64,000 bases of DNA from Nothopassalora personata. Lineage: Eukaryota; Ascomycota; Dothideomycetes; Mycosphaerellales; Mycosphaerellaceae. Shown here piece after piece: positions 61,085-64,000 of this stretch. The notes below the pieces were generated by a model. That model worked only from the letters and a program-made list of their open reading frames with translations, was not told the origin of the DNA and ran no database searches. Position numbers and translations under genes: made by a program. Position 1 is the first letter of the stretch. Each line of letters opens with the position of its first letter. The stretch spans positions 2,790,001 to 2,854,000 of the forward strand of contig CM066289.1 of assembly GCA_033816765.1 (NCBI GenBank), given 5' to 3'.

Positions 61085-61720
61085 GGCGGTGGCCTAGGCT
61101 TACACAACCGGCAATTACGCAAATTCGAAAACCTGCACTCGCTCTTCTTTAATAACAGCATTAATAATAGCGACAACAATACTGCTACGACTCGTTATTA
61201 TCGCCTACTAGCGAGTCGCGGCGGTATTATCGCTCCCTCCTACTACGTAGGTAAATTAGGCTCCTTATAGCGGCGGGCGGCGATAGCGACTACGACAGCG
61301 GCGGGCGACAGCGATAGCGACTACGATAGCGGCGGGCGATAGCGACAGCGACTACGACAGCGGCGGGCGGTAGCGACTACGATAGTAGCGGGCGGCATAG
61401 TAATAGCGATAGCGATAGCGACTTATTATCCTTACGAGTCGCGAGCGGAGGGTCCGTTATTAGCGAACACCGTAGATCTTAAAGAGGTTGTCTCGAATAG
61501 CTACCTATATTAATCTAGCGGTAGTCTATAGCTCGATTTCGATACGAAAGGGTACTAGATCGATCGCTAAACGTAGCATTTATATAGCGAGTATGCTTTT
61601 AGACAAATAGCGAGTATATAGACAAATAGCGAGTGTATACGAGTCTATACTAATGGGGATTGCAGATTCCAAGATTTTGAATATAGGTAATTGCCGGTTG
61701 TGTAAGCCTAGGCCACCGCC
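61085..61720. mobile_element. TIR element, RIP-like, upstream of Nup85
   Basis: Perfect 34-base terminal inverted repeats, 61085..61118 and 61687..61720 (GGCGGTGGCCTAGGCTTACA outward-in), enclose about 570 bases. Similarity between the arms continues inward with scattered differences (roughly 11 of the next 17). The interior from about 61130 is TpA- and CpG-rich and poor in CA/TG, consistent with RIP, and carries the 28-31-base tandem repeat at 61270..61400. No transposase frame survives. I could not find a clear target duplication. It lies 91 bases upstream of the Nup85 ATG. Confidence 0.75.
61270..61400. repeat. tandem repeat, 28-31-base unit
   Basis: The core GCGGCGGGCG recurs at about 61270, 61298, 61329, 61360 and, altered, at 61387. 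The cores are separated by AGCGAYAGCGACTACGAYAG-like spacers, giving four to five degenerate units inside the TIR element. Confidence 0.7.
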
Positions 61721-62026
61721 GTCGCGTCCTTCGTCCTTCAATTTCCCTTTGACATCATTAACAACACTTTGGAAGACAATTGGGCGGCAGAAGTGCGATG
61801 TTGTGTGCATACATCCACTTCAACAACGTAGGATGATCGTCGATACAACCAAGCAGGTTCTACTACTTACACTGTTGACTAGCTCTTCTGCGCGGGTCAT
61901 CGGCACCAGCTACTCAGCGAGAATGGATAACCTGGCTTTCTCACCAGTTGAAAGAACAAAGGCTCCTTACGACATCTGCAGGCATATATGCTACAACGAA
62001 GTATCACATCCCGAAGAACGCTCCAT

Positions 62027-62644
62027 ATGGAACAACAGGCCCCGTCATCGACATTGCTTGAGCTACCACCAGAGCTACGCAATTCCATATACCATCTCGT
62101 GTTCTCTGAGGACATTCCCATCGGTCCGATCGAGCTCAAAAGTGCAACACCGCCACGAAAGGCCTTAGCACTAGTCAATCGTCAACTCTACAAAGAGTAT
62201 CACCTGCTCTGTCGCGACGCATATCGTGACTACTGGGCCACCAACGACTTCAAGATCACCAAATCGTCAACAAATCTGAGTCCAGAATTCTGGAAATATC
62301 TCCCAATCATCGAGAGACGGACCATGGGCCGATTCAAATCCTTGACAATACTCTTTGATCTATGGTTTGCCAACAAGCGGTATGCGCTATCAACTAAAGC
62401 GCGACTCGTTGACCCTCGGGGCGTTTGGAGCGTAGAGCATCGCAACGTCAAGGGAATGGTCATAGTGGTGGAATACTACGTGCTGAAGTCGGCGAAGGGA
62501 GTGCTTGAAGGCGAGTGGGCAGTTTCTGCTACGATTGAGGGGGCGAGGGCGGAGTGTGAGGCTATCAAGAAGACGCTGGGGCTGGCGCGGCAGGTCAAGA
62601 GTATGGTGAAAATCTTTGAGTCTTGGGAGAGATTCCATGCGTGA
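62027..62644 (+). CDS. F-box-like protein, 205 aa
   Basis: Single exon, 205 aa from ATG 62027; an in-frame ATG at 61988 would add 13 residues. The N-terminus STLLELPPELRNSIYHLVF matches the LPxELRxxIY helix of the large fungal F-box-like group. It is followed by ALALVNRQLYKEYHLLCR, the second conserved helix (L-x-x-V-N-R-Q-x-x-x-E). The rest forms an alpha/beta region with FKSLTILFDLWF and VKGMVIVVEYYVL. These proteins are common, fast-evolving and mostly uncharacterised in Dothideomycetes. Binding to Skp1 is not established for them. A broken relative follows at 62833. Confidence 0.75.
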   Translation: MEQQAPSSTLLELPPELRNSIYHLVFSEDIPIGPIELKSATPPRKALALVNRQLYKEYHLLCRDAYRDYWATNDFKITKSSTNLSPEFWKYLPIIERRTMGRFKSLTILFDLWFANKRYALSTKARLVDPRGVWSVEHRNVKGMVIVVEYYVLKSAKGVLEGEWAVSATIEGARAECEAIKKTLGLARQVKSMVKIFESWERFHA

Positions 62645-64000
62645 GGCTGATGAGCGAGGCTTTTGAAGTGAACGGATGTAGAGATAGAGTCGGCCAGAGG
62701 AGAACTTGTCACGGGGAGGCACGTGCTTGTCGCATCCCTGCTAGTGCTTGCTTGTGCCTTCCATTTTCTACCTCGCTTTCTGCGACGACTTGAACGCCTG
62801 CAGTACGTGCGTCGCATATCAGTTGGTATCTCATGCTAAGACTGAGCAGGGAGACTCGCTCTGCACTTATGGCGCGGCTACCTGCCGCCTCGAGACTTCT
62901 CAAGCTTCCTGCCAAGCTCCGCAACTACATCTTCGAGCTCGCATTTGCGCCAAGGGACGACATGCGATTCACGCTTGACCTGGCAGCGGCGAATCCGCCC
63001 TGGAACTCACTCAAGCGAGTCATCTACGATAGATGCCGTCTTATCTATCGCGTTGCATATCGGCAGTACTAGAGTCTCGAACAAGCTTCACTCCCTGAGT
63101 CCTCGGCAAAGAATGTCGGACATTCTGTACATGGTGCTTAGGAGCCTCCGAGGGAATTCTGGAGGCTTTGTGCTGATGAGCTGAGGGAGCATACTAAGCA
63201 TAGATAAAGCGATGGAGATGTGCGATGACATTCACGAATCTGCCAGTATGGAGGATCAGGTCATCTGTGTGATGGATCAGATGCAATTTTGGCATCGAAG
63301 GACCAGATGTAAGATATACTGCTTACTGAGCTTCAGCAGCAGTCTGAGTTGGTGGACTGATGTACTACATCCTTTCAATGTGAGAATCAAGAAGCGGATG
63401 GAGTGCTGAACTGCCTACAAGTGACATCCTCGGCGTGCTATGAACATTCACATGTGACGACGCTTTCTGCAGTCCGTGCCCTGACCCGGTCATCAAGTTC
63501 CTTACATAAAACCAACCCCTCGGAACCTCACACCTCTCAGCCTATCGAGAACAACAAATCCTGCGATAACCGGCTTAAATCAGTCCTTTGCATACAAAGC
63601 CGCCTGTCGAATAGCCATAACTATGTTCAGGCTTCCCACACCGACCTCGAGGCGCTCTGCGCATCAACAGGTTCCCTGAAGCTGGCTGAGAAGTCGGTCC
63701 GTAGCGCTTATTGTATTCTGACAGATTGCTGACGAAGTGAAGCAGCATGGCATCTCTAGACTTGACTGGTGCCTTTCACCTGCTAGTCCTTCCCAGTCAA
63801 CGGCGAAGTAAGTCCGAACGCTGACTTTCTCTGAACGTCGCTGACAGGTCCTGAGTATCTGAGCAACGGCAGTAAGAGATATCGATCTTAGTAAGGGCTG
63901 TGCCACTGCCCGCCCTCGCGATGGCTCGAATGGTTTGGCTGACGGCTCCTTCCAATTTTTGGAATATCAGGACAATCGTACAGCGAGTTTTTGCTTTCTT
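62645..64000. other. right-edge region with a broken F-box-like copy
   Basis: Apart from the fragment at 62833..63072, no supported gene. The open frames at 63212..63409 and 63403..63732 have no recognisable motif; one could be a decayed continuation of the fragment. Confidence 0.45.
62833..63072 (+). pseudogene. truncated F-box-like paralogue
   Basis: A 79-aa frame with RLLKLPAKLRNYIFELAF, clearly related to the LELPPELRNSIYHLVF of the gene 190 bases upstream, then NSLKRVIYDRCRLIYRVAYRQY, parallel to LYKEYHLLCRDAYRDYW. It stops at that point, where the neighbour continues for another 130 residues. The conserved V-N-R-Q is degraded to V-I-Y-D. I read it as a decaying tandem copy. Confidence 0.55.

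Larger units (their letters stand above)
60995..62026. other. Nup85 / F-box-like divergent intergenic region
   Basis: Mostly filled by the TIR element at 61085..61720. The last 300 bases hold the F-box-like gene promoter. No other gene seen. Confidence 0.5.

Overview
The window is nuclear DNA of a filamentous ascomycete (Pezizomycotina). The evidence is short spliceosomal introns of about 48-130 nt with GTRNGT-type donors, two fungal Zn2Cys6 regulators, a Sln1-type hybrid histidine kinase, a cell-wall-integrity MAP kinase, a GH28 pectinase, a fungal-type lipoxygenase and repeats that look damaged by RIP (C-to-T, TpA-rich). A plant-associated or rock/soil Dothideomycete is my best guess, but that placement is inference. 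All exon boundaries were derived by hand from GT/AG sites and reading-frame continuity.

Layout. 0-8.4 kb: a cyclophilin-RRM protein (-), a Zn2Cys6 factor (+) and Ran GTPase (-). 10-16.5 kb: Sln1-like hybrid kinase (+), an unknown 265-aa protein (-) and glycerate kinase (-). 18-25 kb: an MFS transporter (+), then a lipoxygenase (+) facing a membrane-anchored fatty aldehyde dehydrogenase (-), a possible oxylipin pair. 25.9-34.5 kb: the Slt2/MpkA-type MAP kinase (+) and a 1780-aa low-complexity protein (+). 34.5-37.6 kb has no gene I recognise. 37.6-45.8 kb: a Zn2Cys6 factor with a 14-nt exon (+), ketol-acid reductoisomerase (-), a TpA-rich relic, a gamma-glutamyltransferase (-) and a 74-aa membrane protein (+). 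46-54 kb: an isochorismatase-AlkB fusion (-), a mitochondrial TPR protein (-) and a SRAP-domain abasic-site protein (+). 54-64 kb: an inverted-repeat element with a 9-bp target duplication, an endopolygalacturonase (+), a cluster of tRNA-like repeats, Nup85 (-), a degraded TIR element and an F-box-like gene with a broken partner.

Most genes are ordinary single-copy housekeeping genes. Two signalling branches that act downstream of osmotic and wall stress (Sln1 and MpkA) lie in the same window, but nothing shows co-regulation. The most unusual material is non-coding. A four-copy repeat family has a tRNA cloverleaf skeleton split by a conserved insert of about 67 nt in the anticodon-loop position, and several stems differ between copies by compensating changes. 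There is also a Mutator-like non-autonomous element, and a RIP-like TIR element sits directly in front of Nup85. Among proteins, the isochorismatase-AlkB fusion with Ser at the usual Cys position is the most distinctive.
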